Shown piece after piece: positions 54,022-62,715 of a stretch of DNA of 64,000 nucleotides. Below the pieces are notes generated by a model, which worked only from the letters and a program-made list of their open reading frames with translations, ran no database searches and was not told where the DNA came from. A program made the position numbers and the translations under genes. The DNA comes from JAJDAT01 sp964570665 (GTDB taxonomy: Bacteria; Nitrospinota; Nitrospinia; Nitrospinales; JAJDAT01), in assembly GCA_964570665.1 (NCBI GenBank), contig CAZMZH010000015.1:22137-86136 (forward strand), read 5' to 3'. Position 1 is the stretch's first letter; each line of letters starts with the position of its first letter.

Positions 54022-54849
54022 ATGGTAAAGATGATTAAAAAGATTTTAATAATTGTCCTACTTTGTTCCCCGATAGGGTGCGGTACGGGAATATACAATG
54101 TCATGGACGACGAATGGCGGGGACCCCCCGAAATGTACGCCTGGAAACCGGCCAGTAGAGATCAACTGGATCTGCGACGGGAAAGACAGCAAGCCCTGGA
54201 CGAAGTCGCTTATTTGATAGAACAAAGGTTCTACGATAACGACGATTTGAAAAATTTCACCCAGATGGTGCAAGCTTCCGCCGACGGTATCGAACCGCAG
54301 TTAACGGGTGTCGTATTACAGGCAAAAGCCGGAATCGTCGATGTCCTCGATAACTTTTCGCGATTGCAAACCGAAATGGCATCCGTGCAGACCAATGGTA
54401 TTGGATTAGACACCGATATCAAGAAGTATGACAACTATCTAGAATTACAAAAACCTTTCGATCCAGACGGTTATTCCGACGCGGTTTTGTTATTTAAAAA
54501 GGGAAGCTATAAAGAAAGCATCGACAGCTTTAAAAAACTGTTAAAAAAGAAACCGCCGTATTTCTTACAGGATAATATCCATTTTGGAATAGGGACGTCC
54601 TACTATAAATTAAAGAAAATGAAACAGGCGGAAAAAATATTTGCTATGATCGTCAATAAATATCCCGAAGGCGACAAATGGCCGACCGCCTATGTCATGA
54701 TGGGTTTGATTTATAACGAAACCGGTCGCAAGAGTAAAGCGATTTACGAATTGCAAAGAGCCTTGGGCAAACACATGAGACCCAAGAATAGGGTACTTGT
54801 CGAACGCTTGTTAGCGTTGATACAACAAGACAGTTATGCAGGAAGCTAA
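54022..54849 (+). CDS. Lipoprotein-like protein with TPR repeats
   Basis: 275 residues. The N-terminus (MVKMIKKILIIVLLCSPIGC) is a hydrophobic signal ending in a cysteine, although PIGC is a poor lipobox. Residues ~165-265 hold two to three TPR units (AVLLFKKGSYKESIDSFKKL, FGIGTSYYKLKKMKQAEKIF, MMGLIYNETGRKSKAIYELQ), like YbgF/BamD-type envelope proteins. It is probably periplasmic or lipid-anchored. It overlaps the next gene by 14 bp. Confidence 0.65.
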   Translation: MVKMIKKILIIVLLCSPIGCGTGIYNVMDDEWRGPPEMYAWKPASRDQLDLRRERQQALDEVAYLIEQRFYDNDDLKNFTQMVQASADGIEPQLTGVVLQAKAGIVDVLDNFSRLQTEMASVQTNGIGLDTDIKKYDNYLELQKPFDPDGYSDAVLLFKKGSYKESIDSFKKLLKKKPPYFLQDNIHFGIGTSYYKLKKMKQAEKIFAMIVNKYPEGDKWPTAYVMMGLIYNETGRKSKAIYELQRALGKHMRPKNRVLVERLLALIQQDSYAGS

Positions 54850-55495
54850 AGTACTATCCCCGAACATTGAAGTTGAAGAATGGTTTCAAGGCGAGCCGAG
54901 CAATATCGATCAAGAGCGCGGCAAAGTCATCGTCGTCGAAGTGTTTCAAGTCAACTGCCCCGGTTGTTTTGTAGGCGCCATCCCCGAAGCGATTCAAGCG
55001 TACCAAAAGTTTCAAAACAACGACGACGTTTTGTTTTGGGGAATCGGAACTGCATTTGAAGATTACAACTTCAACACCAAAGAAAATCTCAAAAAATTAT
55101 TAGAAACCGGCGAAGTCGTCGGCGAAACATTGAACCATTTAACGTTGCAAGGTCAATTGCCCGACGGACGCTTAGAGTATCGGATACCGTTCCCAGTGGC
55201 GTGGGATAAGTTGGTCCCGTCCGATCCGGCTAATTTGGAAAAGAATGTCGACGAATTCATTCAACGCGATTTCCCGAACTGGGACGAGTTGGCGGAGAGT
55301 ATGCGCTCGCAAATCCGATCGCAAGTGACGACGTATTTTAGTCAGAAGAAATTCGAAGCGCGGACGTTCGATAAGTTTCGCATGCGCGGCACCCCGACTA
55401 CTTTGATTATTGATAAGAAGGGATATATCCGCGAACACTTTTTCGGTTCCGGCCATCCCCTACAAACCTCCATCCAATCCCTCTTGGATGAGTAA
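54836..55495 (+). CDS. Thioredoxin-fold (TlpA/peroxiredoxin-like) protein
   Basis: 219 residues. VVEVFQVNCPGCFVGAIPEA places a C41-PG-C44 redox pair after the first strand. The C-terminal RMRGTPTTLIIDKKGYIREH has the cis-Pro (TPT) of the thioredoxin fold. About 90 residues are inserted between the two parts, as in TlpA/AhpC-TSA-like proteins. There is no signal peptide, so it may be a cytoplasmic thiol-disulfide protein. Its 14-bp overlap with the TPR gene indicates coupled translation. Confidence 0.8.
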   Translation: MQEAKVLSPNIEVEEWFQGEPSNIDQERGKVIVVEVFQVNCPGCFVGAIPEAIQAYQKFQNNDDVLFWGIGTAFEDYNFNTKENLKKLLETGEVVGETLNHLTLQGQLPDGRLEYRIPFPVAWDKLVPSDPANLEKNVDEFIQRDFPNWDELAESMRSQIRSQVTTYFSQKKFEARTFDKFRMRGTPTTLIIDKKGYIREHFFGSGHPLQTSIQSLLDE

Positions 55496-55547
55496 GTAAT
55501 AGTCATTCCAAATAATTCCAAACGTCAATCCGAGCAACCCCCAAAAT

Positions 55548-55811
55548 GTCATCTTGAGCAATCTCCAACTGTCATTCCGAGTGAAGTCGAGGAATCTCGC
55601 CGGTCCGCAGGACCGCCGCTACCCTCATCGAAGTTTATCCTGAGCAATGTCGAAGGATCATTCCGAGCAACCTCAAAATGTCATCTCGACCAATTTCCAA
55701 CTGTCATTCCGAGCGAAGTCAAGGAATCTCGCCGGTCCTCAGGACCGCCGCTACCCTCATCGAAGTTTATCCTGAGCAGCGTCGAAGGAACATTCCGAGC
55801 AACCCCAAAAT
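55548..55811. repeat. 132-bp unit repeated twice in tandem, plus the start of a third
   Basis: Units start at 55548 and 55680, and a third begins at 55812 but breaks off after about 14 bp. Each has GTCATTCCGAG(T/C)GAAGTC, a GGTCC/GGACC hairpin and TCATCGAAGTTTATCCTGAG. They are members of the dispersed palindromic family. Copy 1 and copy 2 differ at about ten positions. Confidence 0.85.
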
Positions 55812-55993
55812 GTCATCTTGAGCATATAATATTGTCAGGCTGAGGCTCTCGAAGTAAAACCATCCAAAGAAATATTATTTCCGCCAAACACAACATTTTG
55901 TAATTTCCAGTTTGATAATAGGGATAAAGGAAGCATTATTTAATTAAACATTCCATTATTTTATTTTGTTATGCAAAAAGTTAGGTTATATTT

Positions 55994-56896
55994 ATGTTTA
56001 TGGGCGAAATATCTAAAACTGCAGACTTTTGTATTGAAATCGATTTTGAAAAGGGTTCAGAGAGTCCTTCTAGGGTATTTCGTGCAATGTCAGAATTAAT
56101 TGAAGCCTGTTCAAGTCTAGATACAACGCTCATAAGCAGCGTAGATGCTAATATTAAGCCAGTAATCTTATTAGAGGATATAGAAACAGGTTCAATCAAG
56201 GCTTGGCTCAAAACAAAACTTGAAGCTGTTGATGATGAAGCGTTAAAAAATCTTGATTGGAAGTCTATTGCGGGAAAGTTTCTTACAGATGGGAAATATT
56301 TTTTAATCGATTTCCTTGATAAAAAAACTAAAATTACTAATTCAAAAGAAATTAAAAAATTAGCAGATGGTTTGTCGGCGTTAGCTGAAAAGACTGATAT
56401 TAAAAAATTGCCAGATTATGAAAACCCTCCAATAGAAAAAATCTTGCAAAATATTGGTTCTATAAATAAAGCCTTGGGTAACTTACAAAATGGTGATTCT
56501 GCAAAGTTTATTACCCGAGAAAAAGAGATTCCTTTTAATTTAAATCTAGATTTTTCTCCAGAAAATATTGAAGAACTTTTAATTGAAAAGTCATTTCCTA
56601 ATAACGTGAAATGGATTTTGAAGATAAAAAAACCTGACTATTTAGGTGATTCGATGTGGGAATTTCGCCACGATAAAAAATCAATATCCGGTAAAATTTT
56701 GGATGAGAGGTGGCTAGATGATTTTCGAAAACAGAAGGTATTATTAGGCCCAGGGGATGCTTTACTTTCTGATGTGAGAATTGTTACAAATTATGATAAG
56801 GCTGGGGAGGTTGTCAGCACACATTATGAAGTGACTAAAATTAATGAGGTTATTTCGCCTGAAAAAGAAGAACAAAAGGATTTCTTAAACGATTAG
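55994..56896 (+). CDS. Unknown protein in accessory island
   Basis: 300 residues, soluble, very AT-rich gene. The N-terminal part (CIEIDFEKGSESPSRVFRAM, then VILLEDIETGSIKAWLK and ALKNLDWKSIAGKFL) is mixed alpha/beta and resembles uncharacterised proteins of bacterial accessory islands; I cannot name the family. The middle is helical and Lys-rich. The C-terminal part (WILKIKKPDYLGDSMWEFRH) is beta-like. It lies upstream of the HEPN-motif gene and the TIR gene, all in the same direction but with gaps of 311 and 79 bp, so a shared operon is uncertain. Confidence 0.6.
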   Translation: MFMGEISKTADFCIEIDFEKGSESPSRVFRAMSELIEACSSLDTTLISSVDANIKPVILLEDIETGSIKAWLKTKLEAVDDEALKNLDWKSIAGKFLTDGKYFLIDFLDKKTKITNSKEIKKLADGLSALAEKTDIKKLPDYENPPIEKILQNIGSINKALGNLQNGDSAKFITREKEIPFNLNLDFSPENIEELLIEKSFPNNVKWILKIKKPDYLGDSMWEFRHDKKSISGKILDERWLDDFRKQKVLLGPGDALLSDVRIVTNYDKAGEVVSTHYEVTKINEVISPEKEEQKDFLND

Positions 56897-57089
56897 ATAG
56901 ACATCTAGAATGTTAGTGAGGTTTACTTTTTAAAGTTTGTGTATTTACTAAAGCGGTTTTCTTTTTTTAGGTGTTTACTTTGCATTTGCTCAAATGAATT
57001 TATTAGCGATCTTACAAACGTAATTTTCTTTTCCAATTACCCTCAATATATCTTTTAAAATAATTCCCAATAGCGAACCCAGAGTAGTT

Positions 57090-57150
57090 TGCAAAACTAA
57101 AAGAGGGCGTTGACTCCTAGAACGCTTGGCGTAAAGAAAATTCGGATATT
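57090..57150 (+). pseudogene. 5' remnant of a pentapeptide-repeat/TIR gene
   Basis: Aligns without gaps with 58684-58744 of the intact gene: AKLKEGVDS-stop-NAWRKENSDI against AKLKEGVKAWNTWREENPDI. A TGG to TAG change gives the stop. It is a decayed relative of the gene downstream, in the same orientation, and lies in the 311-bp spacer between two unknown genes. Nothing else is seen in that spacer. Confidence 0.65.
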
Positions 57151-57207
57151 AAAGGATCTTATTAATAAAAGCCCTATAGAAACTTATATCTTCGTTAATT
57201 CTGCGAA

Positions 57208-58584
57208 ATGTTTTCAAGGCTGCTTCCCTTTCTAAAGATGAAGAAAATAAATCCTAAGGTTTCTAAGACAATTAAATCTAAATTATCTCTCCCTGAATTT
57301 CAAGAAGACGAATTAAACTTTCTTGAAGAGCTGACAGCATCTATTGGAGTTCCAAGAGAAGTAATTGCAAGTAACGATCAAATTGAAGAAGTTTGGGAAA
57401 TGCTACCAAAAATTTTAAATAAAATTCCTATTGAATATAGGAATCCTTTGTTAGCAAGAATGTGTGTAGCGATTAAAACTGGTTTATTCGATAGTGCAAT
57501 TAACTATGCATGGAATTTATCAGTTTTAAGTCTTCGTAATAAGCTTGAAGATTTTGGTTTAGCTGTAGCATCCCAACTTCTTGAAAAAGATCTAACAGAT
57601 GGAAAACTTAAAGAAATAATGGATACGATTCTCCTCGAATACTGTTTAGAGCTAAATCTTCTTAGTGAAGATGGTTATTACTTTCTAAACCAGTGCAGAG
57701 ATATAAGAAATAGTTATTCAGCTGCACACCCTGTTCAGAGTGAAGAAATAATTGATCAATATGAAGTGATATCATTTTTTAATCGATGCGCCAAGTATTC
57801 TTTTGATAAGTCTAGTGACCCAAGGGGTATAGATGTAAAAAACTTTATAGGTGTGATCAAAAACTCTAAATTAGAAGGTCCGCAAAAAAAACACTGGTTA
57901 GAATTAATTTTACAGACAAATGAAAAACAGAGGGATTTTATCTCTAAAACACTTCATGGTATTTATTGCGACGATTCTAGTGCTGAGATTTCAAGAATTA
58001 ATTGCCTTGAGTTATGTCGAAAACTAAAAAGTTCCTTTACACCAAAAATACTTTCTAACTTTATTAATCAACACCATGAATACCTTGCAAATGGCAAGCT
58101 TAAAAAACATGACGCATCCAGAATTTTTTTTGAAAAGCTAGGCTTATTAGATATTTTTAGTGAGGAAGAAAGACATGCCATTGTGTCTAGAGCAACAAAA
58201 AACCTGATGGATGTGCATCAAGGTTTTAATAACTTTTATAATGAACCACCTTTTGCAGAAAGACTTTTTGAAATATCTTTACAAGGAGCTATTCCTGATT
58301 ATACAAAACCAGAATTTGTAGAAGTAGTAATTACTTGTGCAGTGGGAAATTTTTACGGTATCAGCAATGCTGCTTTTATTTTTTATGAAAAAATTATAAA
58401 AAATTTCACTCCTGGGGAAATAGATTTAATGCTTAAAATTCCGAAAATGAAAACGATAGTTTCTGAAAGGATTTCAAATTATCCTCAGTGTAAAAAAAGG
58501 TTTATAGATTTGATTAAACTTTTAAATTCGGAAAGCATTCCTACTTCTCTAATAAAGATTTATAAAAAATATCTGAGTTCTTGA
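57208..58584 (+). CDS. Unknown alpha-helical protein with a HEPN-like RNxxxxAH motif
   Basis: 458 residues, predicted almost wholly helical. Residues about 168-178 read CRDIRNSYSAAHP. An Arg followed by a polar residue and a His six to seven positions on (R-N-x5-H) is the form of the catalytic R-x4-6-H motif of HEPN ribonucleases, and IRN(x)Y(x)AAHP-like strings occur in abortive-infection proteins. The rest is not recognisable. The start ATG at 57208 is chosen; an ATG ten codons later is possible. AT-rich, next to TIR genes; a defence role is an inference. Confidence 0.55.
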   Translation: MFSRLLPFLKMKKINPKVSKTIKSKLSLPEFQEDELNFLEELTASIGVPREVIASNDQIEEVWEMLPKILNKIPIEYRNPLLARMCVAIKTGLFDSAINYAWNLSVLSLRNKLEDFGLAVASQLLEKDLTDGKLKEIMDTILLEYCLELNLLSEDGYYFLNQCRDIRNSYSAAHPVQSEEIIDQYEVISFFNRCAKYSFDKSSDPRGIDVKNFIGVIKNSKLEGPQKKHWLELILQTNEKQRDFISKTLHGIYCDDSSAEISRINCLELCRKLKSSFTPKILSNFINQHHEYLANGKLKKHDASRIFFEKLGLLDIFSEEERHAIVSRATKNLMDVHQGFNNFYNEPPFAERLFEISLQGAIPDYTKPEFVEVVITCAVGNFYGISNAAFIFYEKIIKNFTPGEIDLMLKIPKMKTIVSERISNYPQCKKRFIDLIKLLNSESIPTSLIKIYKKYLSS

Positions 58585-58663
58585 TAGGTCTTTAAATTTT
58601 GCCACAAAAAATATTAGTGTCGTGACGTGAATTGCATCGCAGTAATATATAAAACAAAATCCA

Positions 58664-59722
58664 ATGGCAAATCCAGAACATATAGCAAAACTAAAAGAAG
58701 GCGTTAAAGCTTGGAACACTTGGCGGGAAGAAAATCCGGATATACGCCCGGATTTCTACGAAGCTAATCTTACTGGAATGGATCTCAGCAATTTTCACTT
58801 CAGTGGAGCGGATTTTACTGTGGCAAATCTTACTGAAACGAATTTAAGCGAAGCAAACCTTTGTAATGCGAACCTTAATGGAGCTACTCTTAAAGGAGTG
58901 AAACTTAGAGCTGTCGATCTTAGTGGGGCGAAGCTTACAGGAGTTAATCTTTCCGATGGAAACCTTATAGGAACGAATCTCACAGGCACAAACTTCACCG
59001 GAGCGAGTCTCAATAAGGTAGATATGACCTTAGCAGCTTTATTTTTTACGACGTTTGCTAATACTTTTTTAGGTCAAGTTAAAGGTTTAGAGCATGTAAG
59101 ACATGTGGGACCTAGCACTATTGATCATAGGACCATATTAAGATCAGGAAAGCTCCCAGAAGTGTTTTTAAGAGGGTGTGGATTGCCAGAACCCTACATC
59201 GAAAACCTTCCTGCTTTGATTGGCGCTGTAGACCCCATCCAGTTCTATTCATGCTTCATCAGTTATTCTCATAAGGATGAGGACTTTGCTAAAAGGCTGT
59301 ATGCAGACCTGCAAGCCAAGGGCGTTCGTTGTTGGTTTGCGCCACACAATTTGAAAACTGGCGATAAAGTTCGTCCAACAATCGACGAGGCGATTCGTAT
59401 TTACGATAAGTTGCTTTTGATTCTTTCCGAGGAATCGGTCCATAGTGATTGGGTGGAAGACGAAGTGGAGTCGGCGATTGAGCAAGAAGCCGCGCGTAAA
59501 AAACGAGACGGTGTTGACGAAACCGTTTTGTTTCCTATTCGGCTGGACGATACTGTGATGAAACTCGATTCCGGCTGGCCTGCCGCAATTAAACGGAAAC
59601 GGCATATTGGGGATTTTACGCAATGGAAGGATCATGATTCCTATACGAAGGCGTTTGAACGGTTGCTTGAGGACTTGAAGGCTTCTGGGGAAGGTGGTCG
59701 TGCTTCGACAGGCTCAGCATGA
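58664..59722 (+). CDS. Pentapeptide-repeat protein fused to a TIR domain
   Basis: 352 residues. An N-terminal ANPEHIAKLKEGVKAWNTWR cap is followed by about 17 pentapeptide repeats (about 35-125; ANLTE, TNLSE, ANLCN, ANLNG and so on) forming a right-handed quadrilateral helix. A TIR domain follows from about 190 (FISYSHKDEDFAKRLYADLQ, VRCWFAPHNL) to 325. W263-x3-E267 lies where NADase TIRs carry the catalytic glutamate. TIR proteins in bacteria often deplete NAD or make signal nucleotides during phage defence. Here no sensor or partner is certain. Three broken relatives lie in this region. Confidence 0.88.
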   Translation: MANPEHIAKLKEGVKAWNTWREENPDIRPDFYEANLTGMDLSNFHFSGADFTVANLTETNLSEANLCNANLNGATLKGVKLRAVDLSGAKLTGVNLSDGNLIGTNLTGTNFTGASLNKVDMTLAALFFTTFANTFLGQVKGLEHVRHVGPSTIDHRTILRSGKLPEVFLRGCGLPEPYIENLPALIGAVDPIQFYSCFISYSHKDEDFAKRLYADLQAKGVRCWFAPHNLKTGDKVRPTIDEAIRIYDKLLLILSEESVHSDWVEDEVESAIEQEAARKKRDGVDETVLFPIRLDDTVMKLDSGWPAAIKRKRHIGDFTQWKDHDSYTKAFERLLEDLKASGEGGRASTGSA

Positions 59723-59766
59723 CAATTTTATATTTTGGCCACAGAAGAACACAGAATGAACACAGA

Positions 59767-59914
59767 AAAACCAGGAGCTATAAGGGACATGTTTCTCTGA
59801 AACATAGATTCCTCAGAAGAGGATAGCGGCGGTCCTGCGGACCGGCGAGATCTCTCCACCTTGGTCGAGATGACATTTTGGGGTTGGTCGGAATGACTAT
59901 TAGGGGGCGTGAGG
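59767..59914. repeat. 148-bp repeat, copy 1
   Basis: Identical to 61809-61956. It contains the hairpin ATGTTTC-TCT-GAAACAT (59789-59805), GGTCC-TGC-GGACC and the CTCCACCTTGGTCGAGATGA block. It follows the TIR gene end. A third, diverged copy is at about 63628-63777. Confidence 0.9.
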
Positions 59915-59985
59915 ACGCAGAGAAAGCGAGGCTACCCTTCGACAGGCTCAATAAAGTATTCAAAGGCGTTGAAAGTTTAATGGGT

Positions 59986-61341
59986 TTATTCAAGTTCCCA
60001 TTCTTTAGAAATTTTATCAATAAACTTTTCCATTTCTTCGCTCCGAAGGATTTCATTTAATTCCTTTAAAAGATTCGTTTCTCCTTGTGCTATGGCAATC
60101 GCATATTGCTCTTGCTCCCATCCGATATGTTCTAAGTTATAGAGTTTTACTTGTGGGATTTCTTCGTCTAAAAAGTTGCCAAATTGTTTTAATCGACCTT
60201 GGTTTAATTCGGTGGAGGCTAAGGTGTTGTCTGTCAAAGCCAAATCAATACGTCTTTCGAACAAGGCTTGGATGACGCCGGCTAATCGGGAAAAATCATC
60301 CACGACTTCAAAACCAAATATTTTAGAAAAAGATATGGCAATGGCTTGGTTGGTTGTATCGTTAGTAACTCCTATTCGTTTACCTTTAAGGTTTTCTTGC
60401 AATGAAAGAGCTTCGTTATAATCAAGGTCTTTCGCAAGAAAAATTTGATGAGAAGTGAAATAACCATCCGTATATTTGACGTTATTTTCTTTTTCTCTTT
60501 TTTTCGTTCTGGTCATGGAAGAAATGACCAAATCAATTTCAAAGGCGGATAATTTTGGCAATAATTCTGTCCATGAAATTTCCTCGATATGTATTTTTAG
60601 ATTCTTTTTTAATTCCAAGCGAGCTCCCATTTCACGTCCAATTTCATTAATCAAATCGACATCAAAGCCTTTAAAACCGCCTTTTTTGTTGTATAAATTA
60701 AACTGACCGGCAAACGTCGGGCTCATCCCAACATTTATAATTCCTGTTTTTTTTATTCGTTCAAAGACAGAACTATAAACGGTAAACGAGTTATACTCGC
60801 TCCAGTTTTCCTTTGATGTAACTTGGTGATTAACTACTCGCCCAGGCTTGACCCGCCAAATATATTCGCCGTAAGCAACCTTTATTGGATAGTAGAAAGT
60901 TTGATCGTCGGAGTGGGGGACATTATAAGTCTCAGGTGATTTATTAGAGTCGCCCAAATATCTAATTTCAATGACATATTGAGTGTTCTCGTCGTGTTTT
61001 TTGAAATCCCATTCTAGTTCGATCTGTTTTGAAATAATCCTGTCCCGGTCCTTAGGCTTTAACAGTAATGGACGATCTCTTTTATCGACTAATGTTTGGT
61101 ATTTGTTTTCCGAGTCCGATAATTTTTTAGTGTAAGTATTTATCTTTTGCTCTAACTTCTCTATTTTCTTTTTATCATCGCTAATTTCTTGTTTATAGTT
61201 TTCTAGAACGAGTTCGTCAACTACCCAATAAACGGCAGCAATAGCCCAAAGAAGGACGGAAATTAAAACTCCAATGGTTAAATAATATTTTCGCGATATA
61301 AATATTTTCTTACTGCTCAACTCATTTTCGGTTTCCGCCAT
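59986..61341 (-). CDS. Membrane-anchored solute-binding protein (SBP_bac_3 family)
   Basis: 451 residues: a TM helix (about 20-42), a coiled coil (about 52-85), a beta-rich Fn3-like section (about 95-190), then an amino-acid-type periplasmic binding domain (about 195-450) with GIINVGMSPTFAGQFNLYNK and FDVDLINEIGREMG. GGAGG lies 9 bp before the ATG at 61341. The anchoring and the intervening domain suggest a receptor or sensor module rather than a free ABC-transporter binding protein. No permease is adjacent. It is bounded by the 148-bp repeats. Confidence 0.8.
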   Translation of the reverse strand: MAETENELSSKKIFISRKYYLTIGVLISVLLWAIAAVYWVVDELVLENYKQEISDDKKKIEKLEQKINTYTKKLSDSENKYQTLVDKRDRPLLLKPKDRDRIISKQIELEWDFKKHDENTQYVIEIRYLGDSNKSPETYNVPHSDDQTFYYPIKVAYGEYIWRVKPGRVVNHQVTSKENWSEYNSFTVYSSVFERIKKTGIINVGMSPTFAGQFNLYNKKGGFKGFDVDLINEIGREMGARLELKKNLKIHIEEISWTELLPKLSAFEIDLVISSMTRTKKREKENNVKYTDGYFTSHQIFLAKDLDYNEALSLQENLKGKRIGVTNDTTNQAIAISFSKIFGFEVVDDFSRLAGVIQALFERRIDLALTDNTLASTELNQGRLKQFGNFLDEEIPQVKLYNLEHIGWEQEQYAIAIAQGETNLLKELNEILRSEEMEKFIDKISKEWELE

Positions 61342-61519
61342 GAACTCTTTTCCTCCAGAGATAAATCAAGATTTTCAAAGAAGTTCTCCATTAAAATAGA
61401 CCCGCTGTTTCAGCGGTTGACATAATCTTGTTGTCTTCAATGGGAGTCAATAGTATTTTGGACGATAAAATTTTAGTTTGCAATGCAAAAAATGTTCTTA
61501 GGCTAAAAAACAAAATCTT

Positions 61520-61714
61520 ATGTCCAATCCTGAACACCTTGCAAAACTAAAAGGAGGCGTTGAAGCTTGGAACGCTTGGCCTGCAGCGATTAAACGGGAG
61601 CGGCACATTGGGGATTTTACTCAGTGGAAGGATCATGATTCCTGTACGAAGGCGTTTGAGCGGTTGCTTGAGGACTTGATGAGTGGTGGTCGCACTTCGA
61701 CAAGCTCAGTATGA
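61520..61714 (+). pseudogene. Internally deleted copy of the pentapeptide/TIR gene
   Basis: Encodes SNPEHLAKLKGGVEAWNAW joined directly to PAAIKRERHIGDFTQWKDHD and the C-terminal tail. Relative to the intact gene, the pentapeptide repeats and nearly the whole TIR domain are missing. The junction is at a shared TGGC, so deletion by microhomology is likely. It remains an open frame of 64 codons, but the product has no active domain. Confidence 0.75.
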
Positions 61715-61808
61715 CTGCTAGTGGGTAGTGAGGCCCCTTCGACAAGCTCAGGGCAGGCTGCGAAAAACACAGAAGAATACTTCGGCAGGCTCAGCACAAG
61801 CTTCGAAG

Positions 61809-61956
61809 AAAACCAGGAGCTATAAGGGACATGTTTCTCTGAAACATAGATTCCTCAGAAGAGGATAGCGGCGGTCCTGCGGACCGGCGAGATCTCTCCA
61901 CCTTGGTCGAGATGACATTTTGGGGTTGGTCGGAATGACTATTAGGGGGCGTGAGG
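61809..61956. repeat. 148-bp repeat, copy 2
   Basis: Identical to 59767-59914, again just downstream of a TIR-gene 3' end and with the same orientation. It contains the hairpin ATGTTTC-TCT-GAAACAT at 61831-61847. Confidence 0.9.
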
Positions 61957-62240
61957 CCCCTTCGACAAGTCCTTCGGCAAGCTCAGGATAAACTTCGGGC
62001 AGGCTGCGAAAAACACAGAAGACCACTGAAGAAGACCGAAGTTGCGTAGAGCGGTTTACCGCAAAGGCGCAGAGAACGCAAAGAAAGCGAGGCTACCCTT
62101 CGAGAGCCTCAGGACAAGCTTAAGCTCGAAATGACGATTCAATTGGTCGGAATGATCCTTCGACGCTGCTCAGGACGGGCTCATCATAGAATTCGAGGCG
62201 AGATCCTTCACCGATATTAAAATATCGCCTCTAGGATGAC
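61957..62240. repeat. Mixed dispersed repeats before the ParDE module
   Basis: Holds CCCCTTCGACAAGTCCTTCG, GCAAAGGCGCAGAGAACGC, AGCCTCAGGACAAGCTTAAG and CGATAT-TAAA-ATATCG (about 62200). The stretch GATGACATGCTGTGGGGATG at about 62236 is repeated in changed form at 63031. No gene is seen. Confidence 0.6.
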
Positions 62241-62348
62241 ATGCTGTGGGGATGGGTTTTGATGATGTCTATTTTTGTTTAGCGGTTAACGCTTCAAAAT
62301 TGAAAAGCAAAAGCCCGACAAGTTTGGTATGGGATTTTGTTTTTATAG

Positions 62349-62379
62349 AATGTCAAAGTTTGACATTTTTTGATATAAT
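62349..62379 (+). promoter_or_regulatory. Palindromic operator and -10 box of the ParDE module
   Basis: AATGTCAAA-G-TTTGACATT (62349-62367) is a perfect 19-bp palindrome, followed by TATAAT at 62374-62379, 39 bp before the antitoxin start. It covers the expected -35 region, as in autorepressed toxin-antitoxin operons. Confidence 0.7.
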
Positions 62380-62418
62380 CGCTTTATGGAATAATCTCTT
62401 TATCCTAAGGAATCGTTT

Positions 62419-62715
62419 ATGTCTACAAATGTATCTTTAACGCCTGAGTTGGAAAAATATTTACAAAAGAAAGTTCAATCTGGAGGATACAAATCGGTCA
62501 GTGAAGTCATTCGCGAAGGATTGCGATTATTAAAAGAAAAAGATAAAGAAACCGAAATCAAACTAAAAACTCTAAAGTTAGAAGTTCAAAAAGGAATTCA
62601 AAGCGGTACATCCTCTCCTCTGAATATGGATTCCATCAAAGAACAAGGTAGAAAACGCCTCCAATCTCTCAAAAAAAAAAAAAATGAGCGCGGTATGGAA
62701 ACGCCCTCAAGCTGA
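62419..62715 (+). CDS. parD: ParD-like antitoxin
   Basis: 98 residues. The N-terminal ribbon-helix-helix (MSTNVSLTPELEKYLQKKVQ, then GGYKSVSEVIREGLRLLKEK) is typical of ParD/CC2985-family antitoxins: a DNA-binding dimer that represses its own operon, followed by a toxin-binding tail. A Shine-Dalgarno AAGGA precedes the ATG. The tail crosses a run of 14 A (62671-62684), and the last residues overlap the toxin gene. Confidence 0.88.
   Translation: MSTNVSLTPELEKYLQKKVQSGGYKSVSEVIREGLRLLKEKDKETEIKLKTLKLEVQKGIQSGTSSPLNMDSIKEQGRKRLQSLKKKKNERGMETPSS

Noticed and set aside
55548..55826. Possible CRISPR array from regularly spaced repeats
   Set aside because: The whole 132-bp unit repeats without unique spacers, there are only two full units, and no cas genes are near.
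59778..62026. Matching minus-strand open frames (59778-60056 and 61820-62026) sharing a C-terminus
   Set aside because: Their shared part is the 148-bp hairpin repeat, not a conserved protein.
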